Position numbers and translations under genes: made by a program | DNA from: Oscillospiraceae bacterium | GTDB lineage: Bacteria; Bacillota; Clostridia; Oscillospirales; Acutalibacteraceae | Direction: 5' to 3' | Assembly (NCBI GenBank): GCA_015065615.1 | Contig: SVPY01000006.1 | Coordinates: forward strand, 38,612 to 102,611 | DNA length: 64,000 nt | Notes under the pieces: generated by a model | Databases searched by the model: none | Told to the model about the DNA's origin: nothing | Seen by the model: the letters and a program-made list of their open reading frames with translations, nothing else | In this document: positions 49,036-60,284 of the stretch, piece after piece | Position numbering within the stretch: the stretch's first letter is position 1 | Layout: every line of letters begins with the position of its first letter

Positions 49036-51966
49036 TTGATAAATAAACTTATTAAGGATACAAAAGAACATTCTATAGAATACGGCAGCATTCCTTTCTG
49101 GAGCTGGAACGATAAATTGGACCCCGAGGAATTAAGACGCCAGATCAGAAATATGCGCGATATGAAGATGAACGGCTTCTTTATGCACGCCAGAGGCGGC
49201 CTTGAGACAGAGTACCTCGGTGACGATTGGTTTAAGTGTATTGACGCCTGCATCGACGAAGCCAAAAAGCTTAATATGGAAGCCTGGTCCTACGACGAAA
49301 ACGGCTGGCCCTCAGGCTTTGCAGGGGGCAAAGTGCTGGAAGACAGCAAAAACCACGCCCTTTACTTAAAATACGAGCTTTGCGATGCTATCCCCGAAAG
49401 TGATAATATTTTAGGCGTATACGTAAACGACGGAGATACAATTAGGCTCATTAACGAAAACGAAACTGCAGAAAAATACCACGTAGTTACTCTTCACTCA
49501 GACCCATCCCTTGCCGATAGCTTCGATTTAAGAGTAACTGAGGAATTTATTAAATATACTCATGAGGAATATAAAAAGCGCATACCCGAAGGTGACTTCG
49601 GCGGTGCTATGCCCGGCTTCTTTACCGACGAGCCGCAGTATTACCGCTGGGGCACACCCTGGTCAAATACCTTCCCCGAGGAATTCGAGAAGATGTTCGG
49701 CTACAGCGTATTCAGTAAGCTTCCTGCCCTTTTTATAGATTTTGAAGGCTCCAAGGAATTCGAATTTGATTACTACAAAATGTGCCACCGCCTTTTTATA
49801 GACCATTGGATAAAGCCTGTTTACGATTGGTGTGAAGAAAACGGCTGCCGCTTAACAGGTCACGCAGTAGAAGAAAATAATTTAAACGGTCAGATGTGGT
49901 GCATAGGCGGTGTTATGCCCTTCTATGAGTATGAGCATATTCCCGGTATAGACTATTTAGGCAGAGATATTTCCGACGACGTTGGAAGTAAGCAGTTAGG
50001 CTCCGCCTGCGAGCAGCTTGGCAAAAAGAAGGCTCTTTCCGAAATGTTCGGCTGCTGCGGATGGGACGTTACTCCCCTTGAACTTAAAAGAATTGCCGAG
50101 CGCCAGTACGTAAACGGCGTTAACGTTATGTGCCAGCACCTTTACGGCTACTCAATGCGCGGCCAGAGAAAGCGCGATTACCCCGCACATTACTCCGAGC
50201 ATCTTCCTTGGCAGAGTGAAATGGCTGATTTTAACGGATACTTCAATAACTTAGGTTATTTACTTTCCCGCGGCCAGGAAATGGTAAATACTCTTGTAGT
50301 TCACCCCATTCATTCAGCTTATTTAACCTACAAGCGCCATCTTGAAACAAAATCTATCGAAAAATTGGAAAGAGAATTCCACCAGCTTTCCGATTTGCTT
50401 TCAGGAAATCAGATCTCCTACCATTGGGGTGACGAGTGTATGATGGCAAAAATGGCAAAGGTTGAGGGCAATAAAATTAAAGTAGGTAAGTGTACTTACG
50501 ATTATATAGTTGTTCCTTCCTTTGAAAATATAGATAGTACTACTTACAAGCTTATTAAGGAATTTATAGCAGGCGGCGGCAAAGTATGGTGCTATGGTGA
50601 AGTTCCTACAAGAATCGACGGCAGAATTGCTGATACAAGCGCCATTAAAAATACCTGCAGCTTCGAAGACATCAAGAACGCCGCCTTCGTAAAAATTACT
50701 GATAAAGATGGCAATAATCTTCCCGAATACAGAGTAAACCTAAGAGATACCGAGTACGGTAAGCTTTTGTACGTACTTAATTTGAGTATGGAAGAAAATC
50801 TCGGTGTAAATATTCTCGTAAAGGATGCTAAAAACGTAATTGAGCTTAAAACAGCTGATTTAAGCAAAATTGCAGCAGAAGGTTTTGCCGGTGAAAACGA
50901 TTTCACCATTGTTTCCGATTTTGTTCCCGTTGAGTCCAAAGTGTTCCTTGTAAGCGACGAAATTAAGGCAGAAAAGGTAAGCGACATAGAAGAAAAACAG
51001 TATATTAAATTTAATAATAACTTTAAATTTAAGGAAATTCCCGAAAACGCCTTAACTCTCGATAAATTTATGGTATCTAAAAACGGCGGCGAATATAGTG
51101 AGCTTCGTCCTCTTGAAAGAATCAGAGATAATTTATTAAGAGAGAGATTCAGCGGCACACTTTCACTTAAAGCTCAGTTTACAGTTAAGGATATTCCCGA
51201 GGAGCTTATTTTAACTATTGAACCTAATAAAGATGCAGTATATGAAGTAAACGGCGAAAAAATTGAAGTAAACGGTCCCTGGAAAATGGACAGACTCTTC
51301 AAAACAGCCGATATTTCCAAGTACGTAAAGGAAGGAGTTAACGAAATTGTAGTTACTCTGCCTTACTATCAGCGCGATTACGTTTACTATGTTTTATATG
51401 GCGGCGTTTCCGAGAGCCTTCGTAACTGCCTTGTATTCGATACAGAAATCGAATGTATGTATCTCTTTGGTAAATTCAAGGTAAATACTCCCGGTGTATT
51501 TGTAAAGAGCGTAAAAGATAGCCATATTTACTTCAGCGATCGCTTCATTATTGAAAAAGCAGAGGAAAATATTGACGTAAGAAATATTGTTACAAACGGT
51601 TACCCCTTCTTTACAGGTAAGGTTTCCGTTACTACTAAGCTCAATTACAAGAGCGGCGACCCCACCTGCTTAAAGCTTAAAGGCAGATTTGCCATAGCTA
51701 AGGTGGAAGTTAACGGCAAAGAAGCTGATACTTTAATGTTTAAGTACGAAACAGACCTGAAAGATTACTTAACAGAGGGCGAAAATGAGATAGTTATCAC
51801 CTTAATTAACTCTAACCGCAATCTTTTAGGTGTACACCACTGCTACGATCCCGAGCCCTACGGTGTAGGCCCCGGCACTTTCTCAATGGAAAACCAGTGG
51901 AAAGATGAAATTTGTTTAGGCTACTTTAACCGCTACAGCTTTATCCGCTTCGGTTTTGATATTTAA
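49036..51966 (+). CDS. Glycosyl hydrolase, GH106 (alpha-L-rhamnosidase)-like
   Basis: IPFWSWNDKLDPEELRRQIRNMRDMKMNGFFMHARGGLETEYLGDDWF; no signal peptide. Confidence 0.75.
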   Translation: MINKLIKDTKEHSIEYGSIPFWSWNDKLDPEELRRQIRNMRDMKMNGFFMHARGGLETEYLGDDWFKCIDACIDEAKKLNMEAWSYDENGWPSGFAGGKVLEDSKNHALYLKYELCDAIPESDNILGVYVNDGDTIRLINENETAEKYHVVTLHSDPSLADSFDLRVTEEFIKYTHEEYKKRIPEGDFGGAMPGFFTDEPQYYRWGTPWSNTFPEEFEKMFGYSVFSKLPALFIDFEGSKEFEFDYYKMCHRLFIDHWIKPVYDWCEENGCRLTGHAVEENNLNGQMWCIGGVMPFYEYEHIPGIDYLGRDISDDVGSKQLGSACEQLGKKKALSEMFGCCGWDVTPLELKRIAERQYVNGVNVMCQHLYGYSMRGQRKRDYPAHYSEHLPWQSEMADFNGYFNNLGYLLSRGQEMVNTLVVHPIHSAYLTYKRHLETKSIEKLEREFHQLSDLLSGNQISYHWGDECMMAKMAKVEGNKIKVGKCTYDYIVVPSFENIDSTTYKLIKEFIAGGGKVWCYGEVPTRIDGRIADTSAIKNTCSFEDIKNAAFVKITDKDGNNLPEYRVNLRDTEYGKLLYVLNLSMEENLGVNILVKDAKNVIELKTADLSKIAAEGFAGENDFTIVSDFVPVESKVFLVSDEIKAEKVSDIEEKQYIKFNNNFKFKEIPENALTLDKFMVSKNGGEYSELRPLERIRDNLLRERFSGTLSLKAQFTVKDIPEELILTIEPNKDAVYEVNGEKIEVNGPWKMDRLFKTADISKYVKEGVNEIVVTLPYYQRDYVYYVLYGGVSESLRNCLVFDTEIECMYLFGKFKVNTPGVFVKSVKDSHIYFSDRFIIEKAEENIDVRNIVTNGYPFFTGKVSVTTKLNYKSGDPTCLKLKGRFAIAKVEVNGKEADTLMFKYETDLKDYLTEGENEIVITLINSNRNLLGVHHCYDPEPYGVGPGTFSMENQWKDEICLGYFNRYSFIRFGFDI

Positions 51967-52030
51967 TTGTTTTTATGTTATTTCAACAAAAAACGGCAGA
52001 ATTTGTTAACATAATTATAAATTGAAAAAG

Positions 52031-52059
52031 TTGACTTTTTCTTTCCTTTGTGCTAAAAT
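52031..52059 (+). promoter_or_regulatory. Promoter upstream of guaB
   Basis: TTGACT-17 nt-TAAAAT. Confidence 0.7.
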
Positions 52060-52069
52060 TCTCTATTAA

Positions 52070-53599
<1,530 letters not shown>

Positions 53600-53621
53600 T
53601 AAATTTACTGAATATAAAAAA

Positions 53622-53655
53622 TTAAGGTGTTGCCAATTTGGTAACACCTTTTTTG
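53622..53655 (+). terminator. Terminator after guaB
   Basis: AAGGTGTTGCCAATTTGGTAACACCTTTTTT. Confidence 0.85.
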
Positions 53656-53662
53656 TTTATTG

Positions 53663-53741
53663 CCTTCCCTTTTGGGGAAGGGGGACCGTCGTACGACGGT
53701 GGATGAGGAGTGTCGCGGGAGAGGAGACCGTAAAGGTCTCC
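53663..53741. repeat. CCTTCCC-headed repeat with GGATGAGG followed by GGAGACC-GTAAA-GGTCTCC hairpin
   Basis: Related in layout to 48031-48086; hairpin with TTTAC loop on minus strand. Confidence 0.65.
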
Positions 53742-53796
53742 TTTTCAAATATGATAATTAAGCTTAATTGTATCAAATAAATTTAACAACTAAAAA

Positions 53797-54399
53797 TCAC
53801 AGCACTTCTATGGCTGCTTCAAGTCCTTTTGCAATATCCATAAGCTCCATTGAAGGTAAAATTTCCTTATTTTTCTTATTTTCAAGCTGACTTGGAATAA
53901 AAGGCACGTGAATAAAGCCTGCTTTTACCTCGGTATTTTTATATTTATCAAGAAGCAGATATAAAACGTTATTACAAACGAAGGCTCCTGCGCTAAGTGA
54001 TACAGATGCAGGAAGTCCGATTTCTTTAATGGCTTCCATCATTTTTTTGACGTTTAAGGTGGTAAAATAAGCGTTTTCGCCGTTTTCAATAATTGCTTTG
54101 TCGTTTATTTTATTTCCTTCGTTATCGGGAATTGAGGCATCCATCAGGTTTATACCCACTCTTTCGGGGGTAATTCCGCGTCTTCCTCCTGCCTGACCCA
54201 CGCTGATTATAACGTCGGGCTTGATTTCTTCGGCTTTTTCCATTAAAACTTCAAAAGCCTTATTAAAAACCGTGGGAATTTCCATTTTATGAACTTCATA
54301 GTCACCGATAATATCGGGAATGAGCTTCACTGCCTCCCATGAAGGGTTTATACTCTCGCCGCCGAATGGGTCAAAGCCTGTTATAAGTAGTTTTTTCAT
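53797..54399 (-). CDS. pcp: Pyrrolidone-carboxylate peptidase (pyroglutamyl peptidase I)
   Basis: LITGFDPFGGESINPSWEAV; VSLSAGAFVCNNVLY. Confidence 0.96.
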   Translation of the reverse strand: MKKLLITGFDPFGGESINPSWEAVKLIPDIIGDYEVHKMEIPTVFNKAFEVLMEKAEEIKPDVIISVGQAGGRRGITPERVGINLMDASIPDNEGNKINDKAIIENGENAYFTTLNVKKMMEAIKEIGLPASVSLSAGAFVCNNVLYLLLDKYKNTEVKAGFIHVPFIPSQLENKKNKEILPSMELMDIAKGLEAAIEVL

Positions 54400-54506
54400 A
54401 CCACATTCACTCCAAAATTTATTCTTTTTTAATTATACCAAAAAATTCATCACTCTGCAAGAAATGAAAAGCTCTCCCTATCCTTTCGGAAAGGGAGAGT
54501 ATATTT

Positions 54507-55127
54507 TTAGTCTTCAGCAGGAGCATTTTTTGCTTCCCATAATTTATATTCTTCTTTAATCAAACCGATTACTTCGTCGCTATCTACATCTACCGAAAGT
54601 AATGTACCGCTTCCTTTTTCAGCGTTTTCACTGTATGAAGCAGGCAGTAATGAAACTGATACCAGAATTTTACCGTTTTCATCTTCTAAGAAAGTTGTTG
54701 TGGGGGATATGCAGGTGTAAGCACCGTCACGGTCGTCTATTAATAAAAATACCAGAATCTTACTTCCCACCTTAATGTCATCCGTTGGGTATGCGTCACT
54801 TACGTATTTAGTATTGCCTATTACACCGCCCATAGATTCGTAAGTAATAGTTTCGCCGATTCCCTCACCCTTAATAACGTCTAAAACGTTCAATACAATG
54901 GGTGTCTTGCAAAACCATTTATTAACGTCCCAAGAGGGAAAATGTGAAGCTTTAAGCTCTTTAACTTCACCGTAAACCACAAGGTCAGCACTGTAAAATG
55001 CTTCTTCAAAGCTTGCGTATGAAGCGTACATAGCAGGTAATTCTACAATTTGAGGCTCGCTTGAGCAGGAAACGAAGCTACTTATTACGAAAATCATCAA
55101 GAAAAATATAATTAGTAATTTTTTCAT
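54507..55127 (-). CDS. Small putative lipoprotein of unknown function
   Basis: Signal with lipobox-like FVSCSS; 206 aa. Confidence 0.7.
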   Translation of the reverse strand: MKKLLIIFFLMIFVISSFVSCSSEPQIVELPAMYASYASFEEAFYSADLVVYGEVKELKASHFPSWDVNKWFCKTPIVLNVLDVIKGEGIGETITYESMGGVIGNTKYVSDAYPTDDIKVGSKILVFLLIDDRDGAYTCISPTTTFLEDENGKILVSVSLLPASYSENAEKGSGTLLSVDVDSDEVIGLIKEEYKLWEAKNAPAED

Positions 55128-55240
55128 TATAATATCCCTCCTTTAATTAAATTATACCATACCGCGTAAAAAGAGACAATGGAAGATTAGAATTTAATCT
55201 TAGGGGAGAGGTTCACTCCCTACCTTAAACTCAAAGTAAA

Positions 55241-55266
55241 GGGAGGCCGTAAAGGCCTCCCCTACG
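55241..55266 (-). repeat. CGTAGGGGAGGCC-TTTAC-GGCCTCCC hairpin (minus strand)
   Basis: Perfect 8-bp arms, GTAGGGG head. Confidence 0.75.
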
Positions 55267-55324
55267 ATGCGTAATGCATTCAAAAACCTCCCTTTCCTTT
55301 CGGATTGGGAGGTTTTGCTTTTAA

Positions 55325-55684
55325 TTAATTTACGTTGCTTGTAGCTACTACAGGAACGCCTGTGCCGCAAACGTTTTCGATAATAACGTCGCCGATTTTT
55401 ACGGGAGCTTTAACCTTTGCCTTATTGATTTCAGCCATACACTCGAAAATAAGGCTCTTGGGGATATCAAGCTTAGTTTTTACAGCTACTACGGGCAGTT
55501 CGCCATTTTCAACTTTAACCGTGCTTGTTACGGTTCTTGTGGGGGAAGTAACTTCCTTTTTAGCGTAAACTTCGCCTCTTTTGCAGGTGTTGCCGCTGAC
55601 TTTTACTACTTCGCCGTTTTCCATTTCTACTTCAAGGGGACAGCCCATGGGGCACTGTATACAGATAAGATTCTTAATTTCCAT
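55325..55684 (-). CDS. DUF1667 protein, GlpA/GlpB-associated
   Basis: CIQCPMGCPLEVEMENGEVVKVSGNTCKRGEVYA cysteine motif; downstream of two FAD oxidoreductases. Confidence 0.85.
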   Translation of the reverse strand: MEIKNLICIQCPMGCPLEVEMENGEVVKVSGNTCKRGEVYAKKEVTSPTRTVTSTVKVENGELPVVAVKTKLDIPKSLIFECMAEINKAKVKAPVKIGDVIIENVCGTGVPVVATSNVN

Positions 55685-55747
55685 TATATAATCAGTCCTT
55701 TATGTTTTAAAATTACAGACAAAATTTGAAAATTTATATTCAAATTT

Positions 55748-57034
55748 TTAGTCTTCAAGGGTTATCTTAATATTCTTGATACCCTTATTTAAAAGGTCTT
55801 CTTTTTTAAGTACTACGCTTTCCATTTCACCGGGAGCGAGAATTAATTTTTTTGTTCTCTTAACTCTCTCGCCGTCGAAATAAACGGAAACGTACTTATT
55901 CTTAAATACGTTAGCAACACGGAAACGAACTGTGAGAGTATCGTTCATATTTTCGGGGCAGATTGTGGAGGGTACTGTGTATCTTACGCCGTTTTCAGGA
56001 ATAAGAGCAATTACGTTTTCCTCATTTGTTTTGCCGAATTTAGCAAATTTAGAAGCATTCTTACCTGCCTCTTTAGCTTCTTCGGAAACGAAGTCAACTA
56101 AATCGTGAACGTGTAAAACGTTACCGCAGGCAAATACGCCCTCAATATTAGTCTCCAGGCTTTCGTTAACTACGGGGCCTGAGGTGATGGGAGAAAGCTT
56201 AACGCCTAAGGAATCACTAAGCTCATTTTCGGGAATAAGACCAACTGAGAGAAGGAGAGTATCGCACTTATAATATTCTTCGGTACCCTTAATAGGCTTA
56301 AGTCTCTCGTCTACCTGAGAAATTTCAACACCTTCCACTCTATCCTTACCGTCAATTCTTGTAACGGTGTGGCTAAGCTTTAAGGGAATGCCGTAGTCGT
56401 CAAGGCACTGAACTATATTTCTCTTTAAACCGCCTGAATAAGGCTGTAACTCTGCTACTACCTTAACCTTAGCGCCTTCTAAAGTAAGTCTTCTTGCCAT
56501 AATAAGGCCAATGTCACCGGAACCTAAAATTACAACTTCCTTACCGGGCATATAGCTCTCGATGTTAACGAGTCGCTGTGCTGTACCGGCAGAAAATACA
56601 CCTGCAGGGCGGAAACCGGGAATATTTAAAGCTCCGCGGCTTCTTTCACGGCAGCCCATAGAGAGTACCACTGCCTTAGCCTTAATTACCTTTAAGCCGT
56701 TTTCCTTGCTGATAACTGTAATGAGCTTTAAGCCGTTTTCGCCTTCAGCTATATCAACTACCATTGTGTCTAAAACGTAGGGAATTTGTAAAGCAAGAAG
56801 CTTATCGATAAATCTGCCTGCATACTCGGGGCCTGTTAATTCCTCTTTAAAAGTATGAAGACCGAAACCGTTGTGAATACACTGATTTAAAATACCGCCA
56901 AGCTTAACGTCACGCTCGATAACTAAAATATCCTCTTTATCTGTGCCTGCTTCGTTGGCGCCTATTGCCGCGGCAAGACCTGCAGGGCCGCCGCCGATAA
57001 TAGCAATATCATAATTTTCTTTAAGGTTAAACAT
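55748..57034 (-). CDS. NAD(P)/FAD-dependent oxidoreductase (GlpB-like partner)
   Basis: DIAIIGGGPAGLAAAIGANEAG; VVILGSGDIGLIMARRLTLEGA. Confidence 0.88.
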   Translation of the reverse strand: MFNLKENYDIAIIGGGPAGLAAAIGANEAGTDKEDILVIERDVKLGGILNQCIHNGFGLHTFKEELTGPEYAGRFIDKLLALQIPYVLDTMVVDIAEGENGLKLITVISKENGLKVIKAKAVVLSMGCRERSRGALNIPGFRPAGVFSAGTAQRLVNIESYMPGKEVVILGSGDIGLIMARRLTLEGAKVKVVAELQPYSGGLKRNIVQCLDDYGIPLKLSHTVTRIDGKDRVEGVEISQVDERLKPIKGTEEYYKCDTLLLSVGLIPENELSDSLGVKLSPITSGPVVNESLETNIEGVFACGNVLHVHDLVDFVSEEAKEAGKNASKFAKFGKTNEENVIALIPENGVRYTVPSTICPENMNDTLTVRFRVANVFKNKYVSVYFDGERVKRTKKLILAPGEMESVVLKKEDLLNKGIKNIKITLED

Positions 57035-57036
57035 AA

Positions 57037-58470
57037 TTAAATGCCTCCTTTTGTGGCTTTGCCTACTGCAACTGATGAGTTTTCGCCGTTCTTCTTAATT
57101 TCATCAAGGGGAATATTAAGCTCACGGGATAAAATTTCCATTACCTTGGGTGAACAGAAGCCTGCCTGGCATCTGCCCATACCTGCTCTTGTTCTTCTCT
57201 TTACGCCGTCAAGAGTAGTTGCGCCGAGGGTACGATGAATGGAAGCTAAAATTTCGCCTTCGCTTATCATTTCGCAGCGGCAAATGATTCTGCCGTATGC
57301 AGGGTCTTTTTCAATTAAAGCAGCTCTTTCCTCGTTACTGAGCTCGGAGGCGTGGACAATACCCTTTCTTACGGGGTTAAAGTCAGCTTTTTTATTGAAA
57401 CTGAATTTCTTTGCCACCATTTCTGCCATATAAATACCGATAGCGGGAGCACTTGAAAGACCGGGGGATTCAATACCTGTAGCGTCGAAGAAATTATCGG
57501 CGGATTCTTCCAAAATAAAGTCGTGATTGATATGAGCTCTTAAACCTGAGAAGGATGTAATTGCGCTTCTTACGGGTACGTTCTTAACTGAGAGGGATGC
57601 TTTTGCAATAACGTCGTCAAGACCTTCTCTTGTGGTATCTATACCCTCTTTATCCTCAATATCCAAAGCCGTGGGGCCTAAAATAAGGTTGCCGTGAATT
57701 GTGGGGGAAACCAATATACCCTTACCGAGCTTAGTGGGAAGCTGGAAAAGCGTTCTTTCGCAGAGCTTGCCCACCTTTTTATCGCAAAGGATGTATTCGC
57801 CCTTTCTGGGAGTTATCTTTAATTTATTATCGCAAACCATATTGTGAATTTCGTCTGCATATACGCCTGCAGCATTCACAATAGCTTTAGTTTCAATTAC
57901 TTCATTTTTGGAATATACTCTGAAGCCGAAGTCTGTTTTCTCAATTTTCTCGCAGGGAGTGTTGAGCTTAAATTCAACGCCGTTATCAGCTGCATTTTCG
58001 GCTAAAGCTATTGTTAAAGCGAAGGGGCAAATAATACCTGAAGTGGGGGCGTATAAAGCAGCCACAACGCTGTCGCCTAAATTGGGCTCTAAGTTTAAAG
58101 CCTCTTCTCTTGTTAAGATCTGAAGATCCTTAACGCCGTTATTAATACCTCGCTGATATAAATCCTGAAGACTGTTTAAATCTTTATTATCGAAGCAAAG
58201 AACGAATGCGCCGTTTCTTCTGAAGGGGATATCCAGCTCTTTGGCTACTTCACCCATCATTTCGTTGCCTTTAACGTTCATTTCGGCCATTAAAGTGCCG
58301 TTTTTGGCGTCGAAACCTGCGTGAACGATGGCGCTGTTTGCCTTTGAGGTGCCCGTGCAAACGTCCTCGTTTTTCTCTATAAGGCAAAAATTACCTTCGT
58401 ACCTTGCAAGTTCCCTTGCAATAGCAGAGCCTATTACGCCGCCGCCGATTATAAGTACATCATACAACAT
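57037..58470 (-). CDS. FAD-dependent glycerol-3-phosphate dehydrogenase-like protein (GlpA-like) with C-terminal BFD [2Fe-2S]-like domain
   Basis: DVLIIGGGVIGSAIARELARYEG; C-terminal CRCEMISEGEI...TRAGMGRCQAGFC. Confidence 0.85.
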   Translation of the reverse strand: MLYDVLIIGGGVIGSAIARELARYEGNFCLIEKNEDVCTGTSKANSAIVHAGFDAKNGTLMAEMNVKGNEMMGEVAKELDIPFRRNGAFVLCFDNKDLNSLQDLYQRGINNGVKDLQILTREEALNLEPNLGDSVVAALYAPTSGIICPFALTIALAENAADNGVEFKLNTPCEKIEKTDFGFRVYSKNEVIETKAIVNAAGVYADEIHNMVCDNKLKITPRKGEYILCDKKVGKLCERTLFQLPTKLGKGILVSPTIHGNLILGPTALDIEDKEGIDTTREGLDDVIAKASLSVKNVPVRSAITSFSGLRAHINHDFILEESADNFFDATGIESPGLSSAPAIGIYMAEMVAKKFSFNKKADFNPVRKGIVHASELSNEERAALIEKDPAYGRIICRCEMISEGEILASIHRTLGATTLDGVKRRTRAGMGRCQAGFCSPKVMEILSRELNIPLDEIKKNGENSSVAVGKATKGGI

Positions 58471-58482
58471 AGAAAATGTTTT

Positions 58483-58502
58483 ACCTTCACCCTCGTAAAG
58501 GT
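58483..58502 (-). promoter_or_regulatory. Hairpin with GAGG loop upstream of the glpA-like gene
   Basis: Minus strand ACCTTTAC-GAGG-GTGAAGGT, preceded by GGAG, 12 nt before ATG; matches the dnaN hairpin architecture. Confidence 0.6.
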
Positions 58503-58704
58503 ACTCCTTAAAATTAAAAGTGAAATCAACAAAAAATCAAACTGTTAATTTTTTATCATAGATAAATAAAGTATATCACAAAACCCTGAAAAATTCAATC
58601 AGCTTAGATAATTTATATCGTAAAATCGAATTAATATTGAAGCTTTTAAAAATTTATGGTAATATTTTATTGTGGGTTTTTACTATTTGAAACGGGGTAA
58701 AAAT

Positions 58705-59640
58705 ATGGAAATAATTAAAAAAGAATTCATTTTCAAAGAACATAATTCTGAATACGAGTGCCACGCAAGTACCCTTCTTAAAAAAGGGAACAGAATTATA
58801 TGTGCCTGGTTTGAGGGCACTAAAGAAAAATCGAATGACGTAAAAATAAAGCTTTCTATATATGAAAACGGTGTATTCAAAGAGCCAAAAGTAATATCCG
58901 CCAAAGAAAATACCCCTCACTGGAATCCCGTGCTTTTTGATTTAGGGGATAAAATTGCCCTTTATTTTAAAGTCGGCTTTGAAATTAAAGACTGGGTAAC
59001 CTACATTTCATATAGTTTTGACGGCGGATTAAATTTTACAAATCCCGAAATACTTATTGAAAAGGATTTTTCAGGCGGCAGAGGTCCTGTAAAAAATAAA
59101 CCCATCAGGCTTAATAACGGCAGAATTTTGTGCCCTGCCTCCACAGAACAGGGAAAGTGGCTGCCTTTCTGCGATATTTCCGACGATAACGGCGAAAGCT
59201 ATAAAAAGATAAATATCCCCTGCGAAAACGTCGGTTTAATTCAGCCCTCCTTCTGGCAGGATAAAGAAGGCGAAATTCACGCCTTGATGCGAAGCAATAA
59301 TGGCTTTATATATAGAAGCGACAGCAGCGATTTCGGCAAAAGCTGGTGCCTTTCTTACAAAACGAATATGCCAAACAATAACAGCGGCATAGACTTGGTA
59401 AAGCTAAAAGACGGCAGAATAATCTTGATATGTAACCCCGTTGAAGGCAACTGGGCGGCAAGGTCACCTCTTTCTTTGTATATTTCCGATGATAACGGTG
59501 ATAATTTCACTAAAATTTATGATTTGGAAACAGTAAAAGGCGAATTTTCCTATCCTTCGGTAATAAACGAAAAAGAAAAAATATATATTACTTATACTTA
59601 CAACAGAAAAAACATTGTTTACTGCGAGATCAAAATCTGA
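58705..59640 (+). CDS. Sialidase/BNR-repeat-like protein
   Basis: Asp-box-like repeats SYSFDGGLNFT, ISDDNGESY, SSDFGKSW, ISDDNGDNF. Confidence 0.8.
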   Translation: MEIIKKEFIFKEHNSEYECHASTLLKKGNRIICAWFEGTKEKSNDVKIKLSIYENGVFKEPKVISAKENTPHWNPVLFDLGDKIALYFKVGFEIKDWVTYISYSFDGGLNFTNPEILIEKDFSGGRGPVKNKPIRLNNGRILCPASTEQGKWLPFCDISDDNGESYKKINIPCENVGLIQPSFWQDKEGEIHALMRSNNGFIYRSDSSDFGKSWCLSYKTNMPNNNSGIDLVKLKDGRIILICNPVEGNWAARSPLSLYISDDNGDNFTKIYDLETVKGEFSYPSVINEKEKIYITYTYNRKNIVYCEIKI

Positions 59641-59681
59641 AAAAACAAAAATAAATATTTAATGAAGAAAGGAAAATCAAA

Positions 59682-60179
59682 ATGAACAAAATCACTCCTG
59701 AAAAAATTGAAAGAAATCCCTTTGACTTAATAGGCACCGACTGGATGCTTATCACAGCCGAAAAAGAGGGTAAGGTAAACACAATGACAGCTTCCTGGGG
59801 CGGTGTCGGCGTTATCTGGAATAAGAAAGTGGCTTATATTTTTATCCGCCCTCAGCGTTATACAAAAGAATTTGTAGACGCTAACGATTATTTCTCTCTT
59901 TCCGTTTTACCTGATGATTACAGAGTGGATTTAACTTATTTAGGCAGAGTTAGTGGCAGAGATGAAGATAAAATCGCAAAAACAGGTCTTGAAGTAGACT
60001 ACGAAAACGGCGTGCCTTACTTTAAAGCAAGTAAATACGTGCTTATATGCAAGAAGCTCTATGCACAGGATTTAAAGGGCGAATGCTTCATTGACGAAAC
60101 TTTAGATGCTAAAAATTACCCCACTAAGGATTACCACACTATGTATGTGGCAGAAATAGAGGAAGTTTTAGAAGCTTAA
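59682..60179 (+). CDS. Flavin reductase-like flavoprotein
   Basis: FDLIGTDWMLITAEKEGKVNTMTASWGGVGVIWNKKVAYIFIRPQRYT. Confidence 0.82.
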   Translation: MNKITPEKIERNPFDLIGTDWMLITAEKEGKVNTMTASWGGVGVIWNKKVAYIFIRPQRYTKEFVDANDYFSLSVLPDDYRVDLTYLGRVSGRDEDKIAKTGLEVDYENGVPYFKASKYVLICKKLYAQDLKGECFIDETLDAKNYPTKDYHTMYVAEIEEVLEA

Positions 60180-60203
60180 AATTCATAAAAACAAAAAAAT
60201 TAA

Positions 60204-60242
60204 ACTGTAGTACCCTTTAATTTAAAGGTGCTACAGTTTTAT
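60204..60242. terminator. Bidirectional terminator
   Basis: AAACTGTAG(T)ACC...GGTGCTACAGTTTT. Confidence 0.8.
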
Positions 60243-60284
60243 TATTACTAATTTTTCTATTTAAATTTCGTAATTAATAATTTT

